Origin: Nitrosospira sp. NpAV
Lineage (GTDB): Bacteria; Pseudomonadota; Gammaproteobacteria; Burkholderiales; Nitrosomonadaceae
Length of the DNA stretch: 64,000 bases
NCBI RefSeq assembly: GCF_000832065.1
Contig: NZ_JXQM01000003.1
Location: 248,001-312,000, forward strand
Reading direction: 5' to 3'
Shown: positions 19,122-28,021 of the stretch, piece by piece
Numbering within the stretch: the first letter of the stretch is position 1
Layout: each line of letters starts with the position of its first letter
The notes under the pieces: generated by a model
Told to the model about the DNA's origin: nothing
The model's input: the letters and a program-made list of their open reading frames with translations, nothing else
The model's database searches: none
Position numbers and translations under genes: made by a program

Positions 19122-20564
19122 CTACGAATTCTCGATGCTCTCGCCGTGGAGCGCCACATCCAGGCCTTGCCGCTCCGCTTCCTCACCAACGCGCAAACCC
19201 ATCGCGAGATCAATGATCTTCAGAATGACATAGCTCATGATGAAACTGTAGATAATGGTGATGCCCACCCCGATCGACTGGGTGAGGATACTGCCCGGTT
19301 GCCCGCCGCCGATGGCAGTACTCGCGAATACGCCGGTAAGCAGGGCACCGACAATCCCACCAACGCAGTGCACGCCAAAGGCATCGAGCGAATCGTCATA
19401 GCCCAGCGCCCTCTTGACCGAAGTCGCCGCCAGAAAGCAGATGACTCCGGCGACAACACCAATAATGACAGCGGCGGAGGGAGCGACGAATCCCGATGCC
19501 GGCGTGATCGCTACCAAGCCGGCCACGGCCCCGGAAGCGATGCCAAGTACGCTGGGCTTGCCCTTGACGATCCATTCGGTGAACATCCAACCCAGGGCGG
19601 CGGCGGCACTGGCAATCTGAGTAGCTGCCATGGCCATCCCGGCACGCCCGTCGGCCGCGACCGCCGAGCCTGCATTGAATCCAAACCAGCCCACCCATAG
19701 CAGTGATGCTCCAATCACGGTAAGCGTCAGGTTATGCGGGGCCATCGGTTCCTTATTGAAGCCCACGCGCTTGCCCAGCGCCAGGGTGCAGGCAAGTGCG
19801 GCAATGCCGGCATTGATGTGCACCACCGTGCCCCCTGCGAAATCGAGTATACCCCGGGAGGCGAGCCAACCGCTCGGCTCCCACACCCAGTGCGCAACCG
19901 GCGCATACACGACAATGGACCAGATTCCCATGAACCAAAGCATCGCGGAGAACTTCATACGTTCGGCAAAGGCCCCGCAGATCAGGGCAGGCGTGATGAT
20001 GGCGAAGGTAAGCTGAAACATCGCGTAAACGCTCTCGGGAATGGTCGTGGCCAGATGACTTACTGAGACTCTGCCGGCGACCGCCGCCACAGCGGGTGCG
20101 TCCCCGGTGGCAGCGACCGCTGCCACATCCTTCATATAGACAACGCCGTCCATGAATAACCGGCTGAAGCCCCCAAGATACGGGCTGTCTCCCGGCGTGA
20201 AGGCAAGACTGTAGCCAACAGCCCACCAAAGGATGGTGACCAGGCACGTAATCGCAAAGCTCTGCATCAGCGTGGACAGCACATTCTTTCTTCGTACCAT
20301 CCCGCTATAGAACAGAGCCAAACCCGGCACCGTCATCATCAGCACCAGCGCGGTGGAAGTCATCAACCAGGCGGTATCGCCGGCATTGATCTGTGCGTTG
20401 GTGATAATGGAGGGCTCGGTAGTCGAGGCCTGGAGATCTGCCTGCGTAGCCGCAGCGACAGGAGCCTCCTTGGCAGACTTGTCTTCAGCGTGAACTGCAC
20501 CGCTGCCAAACAGCGTTGCTCCCATTAAAAGTACACTCAGTAGACGCTTCATGCTGGTTTTCAT
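19122..20564 (-). CDS. amtB: ammonium transporter, Amt family
   Basis: The protein conducts ammonium across the inner membrane. It has a signal peptide (LLSVLLMGATLFGSGAVHA), as is usual for bacterial AmtB, then eleven predicted helices. The Amt signature region DFAGGTVVHINAGIAALAC and the pore histidine segments (FGVHCVGGIVGALLTGVFA) are present, as is GLALFYSGMVRRKN. I chose the ATG at 20564 because GGGAG stands 8 bases before it. It lies downstream of glnK in the classic glnK-amtB order, so GlnK should gate it under nitrogen sufficiency. The family is Amt rather than the Rh type known from some ammonia oxidisers. Confidence 0.95.
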   Translation of the reverse strand: MKTSMKRLLSVLLMGATLFGSGAVHAEDKSAKEAPVAAATQADLQASTTEPSIITNAQINAGDTAWLMTSTALVLMMTVPGLALFYSGMVRRKNVLSTLMQSFAITCLVTILWWAVGYSLAFTPGDSPYLGGFSRLFMDGVVYMKDVAAVAATGDAPAVAAVAGRVSVSHLATTIPESVYAMFQLTFAIITPALICGAFAERMKFSAMLWFMGIWSIVVYAPVAHWVWEPSGWLASRGILDFAGGTVVHINAGIAALACTLALGKRVGFNKEPMAPHNLTLTVIGASLLWVGWFGFNAGSAVAADGRAGMAMAATQIASAAAALGWMFTEWIVKGKPSVLGIASGAVAGLVAITPASGFVAPSAAVIIGVVAGVICFLAATSVKRALGYDDSLDAFGVHCVGGIVGALLTGVFASTAIGGGQPGSILTQSIGVGITIIYSFIMSYVILKIIDLAMGLRVGEEAERQGLDVALHGESIENS

Positions 20565-20707
20565 GACGCATGCTCCCATGACGGGGTGGAGTGAGAATCA
20601 GATTCCCTCAAACCGCTTATCTACATGCAATGGGACGATTCTGTGGTAAATCTGGATGGTGTGCCGCTTGTGTCAAAAAACCGATCGGAAAACAGTTTCA
20701 TTGCCTG

Positions 20708-21055
<348 letters not shown>

Positions 21056-21380
21056 TCAATCGTATCGGCTCATCTGTTTGGGTCCCGCCCAACACTTGAT
21101 CAAGAAATCCATGGATATCAATATAGACCAAGCTTCGAGCATTTGCTGCCGGGTATCAGCGCGTTGCCAAGAAGGACGTCAAGAGGACCGAGCGCACGGA
21201 GGGTTATCGACATGGGCAAGCAGGGTAGCAATCCTGGATGAGGACAACCAACGATGCCTTACAATTTCAAGCGGCAAAGGCCGCAAATAATGGACGATTC
21301 CCATTTTCACTCAGATAATCAATGGGTAACAGCAATCATTTGCCGGGCATGGTGCCCGTCCATGTCTGCCTCATATGGGT

Positions 21381-21701
21381 TTACGTATGCTGCCTCACAA
21401 ATTCTTGCCACGCTGCGGCCGCAGCTTCAAAATCATTGATGGCAATTTTGATGGCTTCCCCGGTTTCCTCCGTATAATCTTCCTCGATTTCCACATGATC
21501 AGGAAACAAGCGCAGCCAATACGCGTTGCCTATCCGTTCCCATGAAGAAATCTGCCCTGATTTGACTTCCCGGGTTTTCTGCAACAATTCTTCCGCCCAT
21601 TGGGCATTTTTTTGTATGTCGATGGTAAGGTAAGCGATTACGAGATCGTGAGCGGGATTACCACCGAGACGGCCCGGCCAATCAAAGCCATTGCCATTCA
21701 T
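21381..21701 (-). CDS. putative immunity protein for the EndoU nuclease
   Basis: The 106-residue protein is small and acidic, with no signal peptide, as expected of a cytoplasmic antitoxin or immunity protein. Its middle, SWERIGNAYWLRLFPDHVEIEEDY, recalls the SW-R-G-Y pattern in YacL-like proteins that serve as immunity proteins in some CDI EndoU systems; that comparison is from memory. The ATG at 21701 overlaps the TGA of the nuclease gene as ATGA. The longer frame upstream of this ATG is a shadow of the nuclease gene. Toxin first, immunity second, with coupled translation, is the usual arrangement. Function is inferred. Confidence 0.6.
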   Translation of the reverse strand: MNGNGFDWPGRLGGNPAHDLVIAYLTIDIQKNAQWAEELLQKTREVKSGQISSWERIGNAYWLRLFPDHVEIEEDYTEETGEAIKIAINDFEAAAAAWQEFVRQHT

Positions 21702-22255
21702 TGGCGTATGGGAAACGCTGTGTTGATTTTGTTGTTTCCAGACGCGGCAAAGCCAATCAGGAAAAACTCCTCCTTGCTGCTGCAATAGCCGGACAGCTCC
21801 CTCTCGGTGACATGAGCCGGCCGATTTTTGCCACATCTTACCCAGCCGGGAGAGCCTGCCGGGCAACTACGATCCGGATGCGCCGATGCATGGGAAATGG
21901 AATTGAGAACCTGCTCGCTTGAACAACTGTCGGGAAACATCGAAGAAAATTTACTTCTATTGGGATTATTATTATGTGACCATCTGCCAGTATATATTCC
22001 CGCTGAATTGGGTAAATCCTGTACCGTAAAATCCTGGACCGTTGCCGGATTGACGCCACCGGGGCGCGAATGAAAACCCTTTGGACGGCTATCTGTCCAT
22101 TCCCCGCAAAAAACATGCTTCTGATTCATTTGCAAGCCGTTATCGAGGGTAACCCAGCGAGGTAGTGTTGCGCAGTCCACCGCGGCTAGCGCATACGGCG
22201 GGAACAAAACGAATACAAATAGACAGGCAAGAAGAGTCAACGTTCGCGCGGCCAT
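21698..22255 (-). CDS. secreted EndoU-domain nuclease
   Basis: The 185-residue product has a clear Sec signal peptide (TLTLLACLFVFVLFPPYALA, cleavage before AVDCA) and a bacterial EndoU-like domain. Recognisable parts are KHVFCGEW, GFHSRPGG, FPDSCSSEQVLNSISHA and the C-terminal NNKINTAFP, which correspond in order to the His-, Ser/Thr- and Tyr/Phe-containing segments of CDI-type EndoU toxins. Such domains cleave RNA. Here the domain is a free-standing exported protein rather than the tip of a long CdiA filament. Four or more cysteines suggest a periplasmic or extracellular life. It lies 45 bp after the tyrosinase gene and overlaps its putative immunity gene. Confidence 0.75.
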   Translation of the reverse strand: MAARTLTLLACLFVFVLFPPYALAAVDCATLPRWVTLDNGLQMNQKHVFCGEWTDSRPKGFHSRPGGVNPATVQDFTVQDLPNSAGIYTGRWSHNNNPNRSKFSSMFPDSCSSEQVLNSISHASAHPDRSCPAGSPGWVRCGKNRPAHVTERELSGYCSSKEEFFLIGFAASGNNKINTAFPIRQ

Positions 22256-22300
22256 GATGCAAAGCGGATAGGTTTTATCCAGGATACTCAAAATGCGGTA

Positions 22301-23788
22301 TCAGGTTCTGACCGAAATGCTGTAGGGGCCTGTGCCGCTTGGGCTGTAATGCCTGATCTGGGCAAAATATACGCCAGGCGCGAGATTGGCGGCAATCCTC
22401 GAGTTGGTTCCGGGACCGCTATCATCATCCTGGGCGATTAATGTGGTCTGGTTACCGGGACCCAATAATGTCAGGAAGCAGTCGGTGTTGCCGGCAGTCT
22501 CGATGGTATGGGTGCCGGGGCTAGTGACTGTGAACGTATACATATCCCTCTCATTTGCAGCAGCGATCGTTCCCTGTACTGCGGGACCGTTCACCTGAAT
22601 GGTTGGGATAATGGGTTGTGCTGCCGATCCCCTCACCGAGATACTATAATTTCCGACTGATGTGCCGCTGTAGTGCCGCACCCGCACATAATAAGTACCG
22701 GCCGACAAGTTTCTTTCAATCCGTGAATTCGTCGCCGCTCCGCTATCATCGTCTTCGGTAATAAGTACCGCCATATCGTTGGGGCCGTACAGCCCCACTA
22801 CGACATCCGTCGAGCCCTGAGTTTCAACGACATAACTACCCGCCGCGGACACCACAAAACTATATGCATCAACCTCTCCCGCCTGGCCTATCGAAGCGGA
22901 AGCAGCGGGCGCATCGATAGTAAGTGGAACGGCCTCCGGAGATACCGCCTCCTCATTATCATAAGTGTAATCGAGCGCATGATGATCGAGAACGCTCCTG
23001 GGAGTTGGCGGCGACGTTTCATTGTCCCAGGGGGGCATCGGATCATCCAGGCCATGACCTGCCACAACTCCGGGAGTGCCGCTGGGCGGCAAGTAATTTT
23101 CCGTAGGGTTTTCCCTCTGCCATTCGGCCCACAGCCGGTCGATATTGCAATGGTGCAGCCAGAACACGGGGTCATTGGGAGACGACATGGCCATCATCGA
23201 CCCACCCACCCACATATGTCCCGGGTTGTGAATTACCGCTTCCAGCCGGTTGCGAAAACTTGTGCTCGTGCTGCTATTTGAGTTCCACGGTGATGAATCA
23301 TAGGGAACCACATTCTTGGCGGCGTCCACTGCCGACTGCGTCGGCAGTGATCCCATTGCGCCAAATGCGCGCGTAAGAAAAGTGATGGTGTCGCCCGGAT
23401 CAAGGACCGTAAGAGTCCATTCTCCGGTCGAGAAGGCAAAGGGACCGGTGGTAACCTGCCGGCTGGCGCCCGCTCCATTGCCACCCATGAAGTTCGCAGC
23501 CCAAAGCGAGGCTCCGGCCGTCCTGTCGACTGTCCAGTCCCAATAGGGGATGGAGACACTTGGGTCGATCTGCTGGAGCGCGAGCTCAAAGCGGCGGAGA
23601 TACTCCCGGTGCCACGGCAAAAAAGCTGGGCCGCGATGCGCGGGATCATTGGGGCTGGCCATAAAGGCGGCGCGATGCTGAGCGACGAATACGTCGTAGT
23701 CGCCATTTGCCTTCAGCGCTTTCACCGCTGCGACGAACGCCGCTTTTTCGGAGGTTGTCAGGCTGGACTGATTTTTTCGGATTCCCAT
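22301..23788 (-). CDS. tyrosinase-family copper oxidase with two PPC domains
   Basis: The 495-residue protein has a type-3 dicopper site. CuA ligands are H38, H51 and H60 (HRGPAFLPWHREYLRRFE), and CuB ligands are H187 and H191 (HNPGH) and H213 (FWLHHCNIDRLWAEWQ). Spacing matches Streptomyces tyrosinases. Two repeats of about 95 residues follow (starting near 300 and 400), each with an ITEDDDSGAATNSRI- or IAQDDDSGPGTNSRI-like segment typical of bacterial pre-peptidase C-terminal (PPC) domains. The family hydroxylates phenols and oxidises catechols to quinones. No signal peptide is visible, which is odd for a protein with PPC domains. The gene starts one base after the caddie-like gene. Confidence 0.93.
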   Translation of the reverse strand: MGIRKNQSSLTTSEKAAFVAAVKALKANGDYDVFVAQHRAAFMASPNDPAHRGPAFLPWHREYLRRFELALQQIDPSVSIPYWDWTVDRTAGASLWAANFMGGNGAGASRQVTTGPFAFSTGEWTLTVLDPGDTITFLTRAFGAMGSLPTQSAVDAAKNVVPYDSSPWNSNSSTSTSFRNRLEAVIHNPGHMWVGGSMMAMSSPNDPVFWLHHCNIDRLWAEWQRENPTENYLPPSGTPGVVAGHGLDDPMPPWDNETSPPTPRSVLDHHALDYTYDNEEAVSPEAVPLTIDAPAASASIGQAGEVDAYSFVVSAAGSYVVETQGSTDVVVGLYGPNDMAVLITEDDDSGAATNSRIERNLSAGTYYVRVRHYSGTSVGNYSISVRGSAAQPIIPTIQVNGPAVQGTIAAANERDMYTFTVTSPGTHTIETAGNTDCFLTLLGPGNQTTLIAQDDDSGPGTNSRIAANLAPGVYFAQIRHYSPSGTGPYSISVRT

Positions 23789-23789
23789 G

Positions 23790-24053
23790 TTAATCCCCCG
23801 CTTCTCTGTAATCGATAATCTTCTTGGCTAAATCAGCCGGCGAAGGTTGGGGGTCGAAGGCGAAGCCAGATGCAATATATGCTCCGCCCGCATCGCGCAC
23901 GGTGAAGATTCGCTCTCCATCGATGTACAGCTCGGACCCGTCCGCACCGGCTTCGGCCTCACTGATCCCTGCGGTGGCTCTCGCGGTAGAGGCTTCTGCT
24001 CCGGTTCGAAGGACAACCTCCCGGCCCTTATAGGTTTCACGTTGCTCCGCCAT
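23790..24053 (-). CDS. MelC1-like tyrosinase caddie protein
   Basis: The 87-residue protein matches the C-terminal pattern of the Streptomyces copper-transfer partner MelC1: a beta hairpin around LYIDGERIFTVRDAGGAYIA followed by an F-P-P-helix segment (FDPQPSPADLAKKIIDY). It is immediately upstream of the tyrosinase gene, with one base between them, and GGGAGG precedes its ATG, so co-expression is certain in outline. It has no signal peptide. It contains no histidine and no cysteine, and methionine only at the start, so it cannot bind copper the way MelC1 is thought to. A folding or active-site-shielding role is more likely. Confidence 0.75.
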   Translation of the reverse strand: MAEQRETYKGREVVLRTGAEASTARATAGISEAEAGADGSELYIDGERIFTVRDAGGAYIASGFAFDPQPSPADLAKKIIDYREAGD

Positions 24054-24756
24054 TTTTCCTCCCTCGCAAATATGCATTCCCAGCATCGAAAGCCCGGTAT
24101 GAGCTTGTTAATTTCAATATAGCCCATCTCATGAGAAATACCAGGAAAGTTGATACGCCGAATTGCGCCAGCCCAAACCCAATGTACCCGGAAGTATTCC
24201 AAGAAGTACTGCGCCATTATAGTTTCCGGAAAGGGAACCGTATGTGGAAAAATATGCGCGACACTCTTGTCATGCTCCCTTGGAGCGTGACGGCTATTCG
24301 TACGCTCACAGGCATGTCCGGGAAACCGGGCAGAGATCCAAACTTCCGTTGGCTGACCGGGGGCGTCAACATTCTTTACCTGCGCAACTGGCGAGACGCC
24401 ATCAGGAGGAGTACGTTATCCAAGTGCTTGCGGTGGATCGTTCGGAGAGTTGTTTTTCAATGGAAACGCTTAGGGGGAGACGATCCTGGCGATCGATGAT
24501 CAAGATGTATTCATGGACGGAACACATGGAACGACTTTGCTGCACTCTTTGCATCTGCAGCAACGTTGTTCGTCAAGCAGAGAACATCCTGAATGGGTAT
24601 AGTCGTGTAATTCGCACCTGCCTTGCTTTTCCCATTCCTGCATGTCAGCCGGCGCGACAGCTGCCAGGCCTGCTTCCGTGCCGATAAGGATTATGTTTTG
24701 TCTGCGGGCTGACCAATTTGCGGCAAGGGTTCTATATTCTGACGATCAATCTCGCC
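24054..24756. other. 703 bp without a supported gene
   Basis: Two overlapping plus-strand frames (24131-24499 and 24244-24687) are open here but neither shows a recognised motif, signal peptide or convincing ribosome binding site, and their composition is rich in Arg, Cys and Trp as in shadow or decayed frames. The promoter of the caddie-tyrosinase run must lie at the left end. Confidence 0.5.
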
Positions 24757-24906
24757 TTATAACACCAAGCGAAATCCTGTAGCGGATACTACGACCGTTC
24801 CCACAAGAGAAAACACAAGCGTCCAAAATAGAAATCGGCCTACCTTTCCTGTTTCCAGGCCATCATTGCCATCCTCAGGCTCCTTGTCCTTCTCTTCTTC
24901 TTTCAT
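24757..24906 (-). CDS. 49-residue single-pass membrane protein
   Basis: The product begins with a very acidic and lysine-rich stretch (KEEEKDKEPEDGND) and ends with one hydrophobic helix, VGRFLFWTLVFSLVGTVVVS. I chose the internal ATG at 24906 because AAGGAG stands 8 bases before it. The strong ribosome binding site and the clear topology support a real gene. Function is unknown. Confidence 0.65.
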   Translation of the reverse strand: MKEEEKDKEPEDGNDGLETGKVGRFLFWTLVFSLVGTVVVSATGFRLVL

Positions 24907-25006
24907 TTCTTGATCTCCTTTACCAAAATTCCACACCACGGCGATGAACGCCAGGGTTTTGCTGAAGCCCGCCCCAGTGTACCGCAACTGGAGCCTGATG
25001 CAATTC

Positions 25007-26029
25007 TCATGAGGAAGATGCAAGGGAATTTATAACGGGTTTTTCAGGCTCCGGAAAAACACCTGCCCACGCGATGCCATCGCTGCCAATGGTGCCGCGG
25101 TACATGCCGCCGGTGTTGAAACGCAGCGCATAATTGCCTTGAGCATCCAACACGATCAAACCGCCATCGCCGCCAATGGCGGCGATTTCCGCAAGCGTGT
25201 TATCGGCTGCATCGGCAATGGGTGTGTGTAGCAAACGCACCTGTGCTGCCGTATTGAACGCGGCGGCAGTGCGGATGAAAATTTCTCCGGTACCAGTCGC
25301 GGATACAGCAACCGAGCGATTATCCGCGTAGGTTCCGGCGCCGATGATGGGCGAATCCCCCACTCGCCCAAAACGTTTGTTCGTGAGCCCGCCAGTCGAT
25401 GTACCGGCAGCAAGATTGCCGTAGCGATCCAGTGCCACAGCACCGACCGTTCCGCGCTTTTCATCCTTGCTAAGCGTTGGTGTACCCGGCCCAACATCGT
25501 GATCGCGCAGTACCTGTTCTTTAGCGATAGCTTTTTGCAACTGATCCCAGCGATACTGTGTGTAGAAATAGGAGGGATCGACGATCTCCAGACCCTGTTC
25601 GGCGGCAAAGATTTCGGCACCATGGCCCATGAGCATCACGTGCGCGCTTTTCGTCATCACAGCGTGCGCCGCACGGATCGGGTTGCGGATCGTGGTAACC
25701 GCGGCAACTGCGCCAGCCATGCGCGTGGAACCATCCATGATGGACGCGTCCAGTTCATTGCGGCCAGCATGGCTGAACACTGAACCTCTGCCAGCATTGA
25801 ACAAGGGTGAATCCTCCATCACTACAATTGCCGCAGTGACGGCATCGATACTGCTGCCGCCGGCTTCAAGCACTGCATAGCCAGCGGTCAGCGATTGCGC
25901 AAGCGCCTGCATATAAGCCCGCTCGTGTTCCATTTTCAGCTTGTTGCGCTTGATGGTACCGGCGCCGCCGTGAATCACCAATCGGATGGGTGAATTATCT
26001 GCCGTAGTTATGCTCGTTTGCATGGTCAT
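25007..26029 (-). CDS. iaaA: isoaspartyl peptidase / L-asparaginase (plant type)
   Basis: This N-terminal nucleophile hydrolase is made as a precursor that cuts itself before the threonine in KRGTVGAVALD, giving two subunits. It removes isoaspartate from dipeptides and hydrolyses asparagine. Other family segments are VIHGGAGTI, FNAGRGSVF, ELDASIMDG, GNLAAGTSTGG and GAGTYAD. Length (about 340) is normal. The start is uncertain: ATGs at 26029 and 26023 both lack a strong ribosome binding site. It has no signal peptide. It converges on nothing and stands apart from its neighbours. Confidence 0.93.
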   Translation of the reverse strand: MTMQTSITTADNSPIRLVIHGGAGTIKRNKLKMEHERAYMQALAQSLTAGYAVLEAGGSSIDAVTAAIVVMEDSPLFNAGRGSVFSHAGRNELDASIMDGSTRMAGAVAAVTTIRNPIRAAHAVMTKSAHVMLMGHGAEIFAAEQGLEIVDPSYFYTQYRWDQLQKAIAKEQVLRDHDVGPGTPTLSKDEKRGTVGAVALDRYGNLAAGTSTGGLTNKRFGRVGDSPIIGAGTYADNRSVAVSATGTGEIFIRTAAAFNTAAQVRLLHTPIADAADNTLAEIAAIGGDGGLIVLDAQGNYALRFNTGGMYRGTIGSDGIAWAGVFPEPEKPVINSLASSS

Positions 26030-26446
26030 GGACAGCGAAACCAAAGGATGGAGAATGCATGTATCGTAATACCTTCGGGTGGATTAATGAGTCCGAACCG
26101 GGTATTTTTTTACGTGAATATCCTGACTTCGGGTTTTCAATCTGCGACCAACGTTTGCAACACGGCCAGCCCGATACTTCTTGTGCAACTCCACATGGGA
26201 CAAGGCTTGGAAGGCGGTGTGGTATGTTGTGGGCCAAGATAGCCTGATTCCAACGGATAGTTCCGACTGTTACCATGAACAGTCGGGAGCATCCAATGAA
26301 GACCAAGAAACTTATCCGCTGGAATTCTAGGCTGATCCGCGAGCAGGAACGTGCCGTGATCGTCTATCGACTGGGGAAAAAACTCACAATTTGGTGCTTT
26401 ATCCGATGATAACAACTGTCCCCAGCCCGACAGCTTATCTCAAGCT
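26030..26446. other. 417 bp without a supported gene
   Basis: A plus-strand frame at 26059-26247 (62 codons) is open but has no ribosome binding site or recognisable motif. Nothing else is visible; the promoter of iaaA should be at the left end. Confidence 0.4.
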
Positions 26447-26644
26447 TTATTTTCCTGCCAAAGATTGGCATTTATCAATAAATGCTTGCCGGTCGGCTTC
26501 GTTGGCGAAAGTTGGAAGTATCGATTGCATTCCTGCGCCAGAACAGTTTGTTGAATTTGCTTCAGGTCCCCCGCCACCGCCACCACCACAACTAATCAAG
26601 GTACCACTAAGAACAATGACAAATGCAATATATTTAGAACTCAT
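26447..26644 (-). CDS. small lipoprotein
   Basis: A 65-residue product with a lipoprotein signal (YIAFVIVLSGTLISC, lipobox LISC) and a run of seven glycines directly after the lipidated cysteine. The mature part has two more cysteines. GAGGAAGAG precedes the ATG. The polyglycine linker after the lipid anchor is common in outer-membrane lipoproteins. Family unknown. Confidence 0.65.
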   Translation of the reverse strand: MSSKYIAFVIVLSGTLISCGGGGGGGPEANSTNCSGAGMQSILPTFANEADRQAFIDKCQSLAGK

Positions 26645-26668
26645 TAAACTCTTCCTCTTTAAAAATCA

Positions 26669-26820
26669 TCAATATGGCGCGGATTCAAGTCCGACGCGCA
26701 AGAACTGGTGGCTTGGTTGCTGGGTATAGCTCACCGGCACTTCGAAGGATACCTCATAAAGAGTTCTAAATCCCAGCACTTTGCGTAGTCGGTGGTTGAA
26801 CCGCCCTACAAGGATCACGG
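26669..26820 (-). pseudogene. transposase C-terminal relic (IS30-like)
   Basis: On the minus strand this reads GRFNHRLRKVLGFRTLYEV before a TGA at 26669. That resembles the C-terminal LNNRPRKxLGYRTPYEV pattern of IS30-family transposases. No start, no catalytic residues and no terminal repeats are present, so it is a fragment only. Confidence 0.45.
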
Positions 26821-26886
26821 TCACTTTGTTTTGAACAGAGGCAACTAATCAATCGAGTCTGACCCTATTGATTACAGAAACAGAAA

Positions 26887-26917
26887 AACCACAAAGAGAT
26901 CCAGCCTCTTTGTGGTT
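26887..26917 (-). terminator. intrinsic terminator of the PEP-CTERM gene
   Basis: A perfect 12-bp stem (AACCACAAAGAG / CTCTTTGTGGTT) with a 7-base loop, followed on the minus strand by five T. It lies 17 bp beyond the PEP-CTERM stop codon. Confidence 0.9.
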
Positions 26918-26933
26918 CAATATCGGATTCAGG

Positions 26934-27620
26934 TTAAGCGGACTTGCGGCGGTATGCCACCCAGCCAATTAAACCCAAGCCCGCCAGTAGCATGGCATAG
27001 GTCTCGGGCTCCGGAATGGGTGCTACCGAACCGCCAATTCCAAATTCGCCTCCCAATGCACCGTTCAATGCGCTGATACCGATACTGTTCAATACTATTG
27101 AACGGAGTTTGTTTTCGTCAGCTTCGGTATATGAAAATGAGCCATAAATAGAGCCAGACATCAGGTCGTTGTATATGCTCAGGTCGTTTCCAGTTGCAGT
27201 TGCGCGCACTTCAGGCAATGGTGAAGTGATGTCAAACAGAGAATAATCCAGAGGGCCAGGGCCAACAATATCCCAGGAATTCAGGGTCAGCGAAGCGGAA
27301 AGAACCGAGCCCGTTACATTCGAAAGGTCAAAGGTAAAGAAATTATTGAAATTGGCGTCACTACCACAGCACCCTCGGGCCACACCAGCAATGTAATTGG
27401 TATTGATTTGTTTGTGAGCGCCTTCACTGTTCCACCAGCCGCTTGAGGATGTGGCGACAAAAAAATTCCCGGCCGTAGTCGTGATATTCAACCCATTGTC
27501 AGGGCTGTCATTGCTATCACCTTCGAAACCGCTGCTACCAAAAACGAAACGCTCGGCATAAGCAGGCGAAGAAAGGATTACGCCAATGAGTATAATAGAT
27601 GCAGCCTTGTTGAGTTCCAT
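26934..27620 (-). CDS. PEP-CTERM sorting domain protein
   Basis: About 228 residues with an N-terminal signal peptide (ASIILIGVILSSPAYA) and a C-terminal sorting signal: PIPEPETYAMLLAGLGLIGW followed by the basic tail YRRKSA. Exosortase/EpsH systems cut at PEP and process such proteins at the cell surface, usually in exopolysaccharide-producing bacteria. The body is Ser/Gly/Asn-rich beta structure with a CC pair in ARGCCGSD. I preferred the second of two adjacent ATGs, which is 7 bases from GGAGG. The exosortase itself is not in this window. Confidence 0.9.
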   Translation of the reverse strand: MELNKAASIILIGVILSSPAYAERFVFGSSGFEGDSNDSPDNGLNITTTAGNFFVATSSSGWWNSEGAHKQINTNYIAGVARGCCGSDANFNNFFTFDLSNVTGSVLSASLTLNSWDIVGPGPLDYSLFDITSPLPEVRATATGNDLSIYNDLMSGSIYGSFSYTEADENKLRSIVLNSIGISALNGALGGEFGIGGSVAPIPEPETYAMLLAGLGLIGWVAYRRKSA

Positions 27621-28021
27621 CATGAACCTCCAAAGGGTAAGAATTCAACATACCTGCCTGTTTAATCTGACCCGCTCAAGCGTTCAACACAGATCATTTT
27701 CAGGAGCTAGAATTCTGGACACTTGACATCGTTGGTCCCTGCGGCAGGAATTTCTCTATTACGTTTCTCAAGAGAGGATCTCCCACTGACTAGCTAAATT
27801 CAGTATAGAGTAATGATTGGCAGGCGATATAGACTGAACGGACTACTCGCTGGGTATCCTGCGCTTCTTATCCTCAGATGGCCATAGTTTTGGTGACATG
27901 GGAATATAATATAACCTCTGTCCGCGCAATCGGAGCGTTGCCGCACAGCAAAAAAAACCGCCGGTGCAAGGACTGATTTGAGCCAATCTTTCCGGCCATG
28001 TAATCCACTTAAGAGATTATC
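27621..28021. other. 401-bp divergent intergenic region
   Basis: It separates two divergent genes and should hold both promoters. A TATAAT-like hexamer in GAATATAATATAACC at about 27901-27916 is a plausible -10 for the rightward gene. No ORF or RNA is recognised. Confidence 0.4.

Noticed and set aside
24131-24687. Two overlapping plus-strand frames of 122 and 147 codons
   Set aside because: No motif, no plausible start signal, and residue composition typical of chance frames; kept as intergenic.
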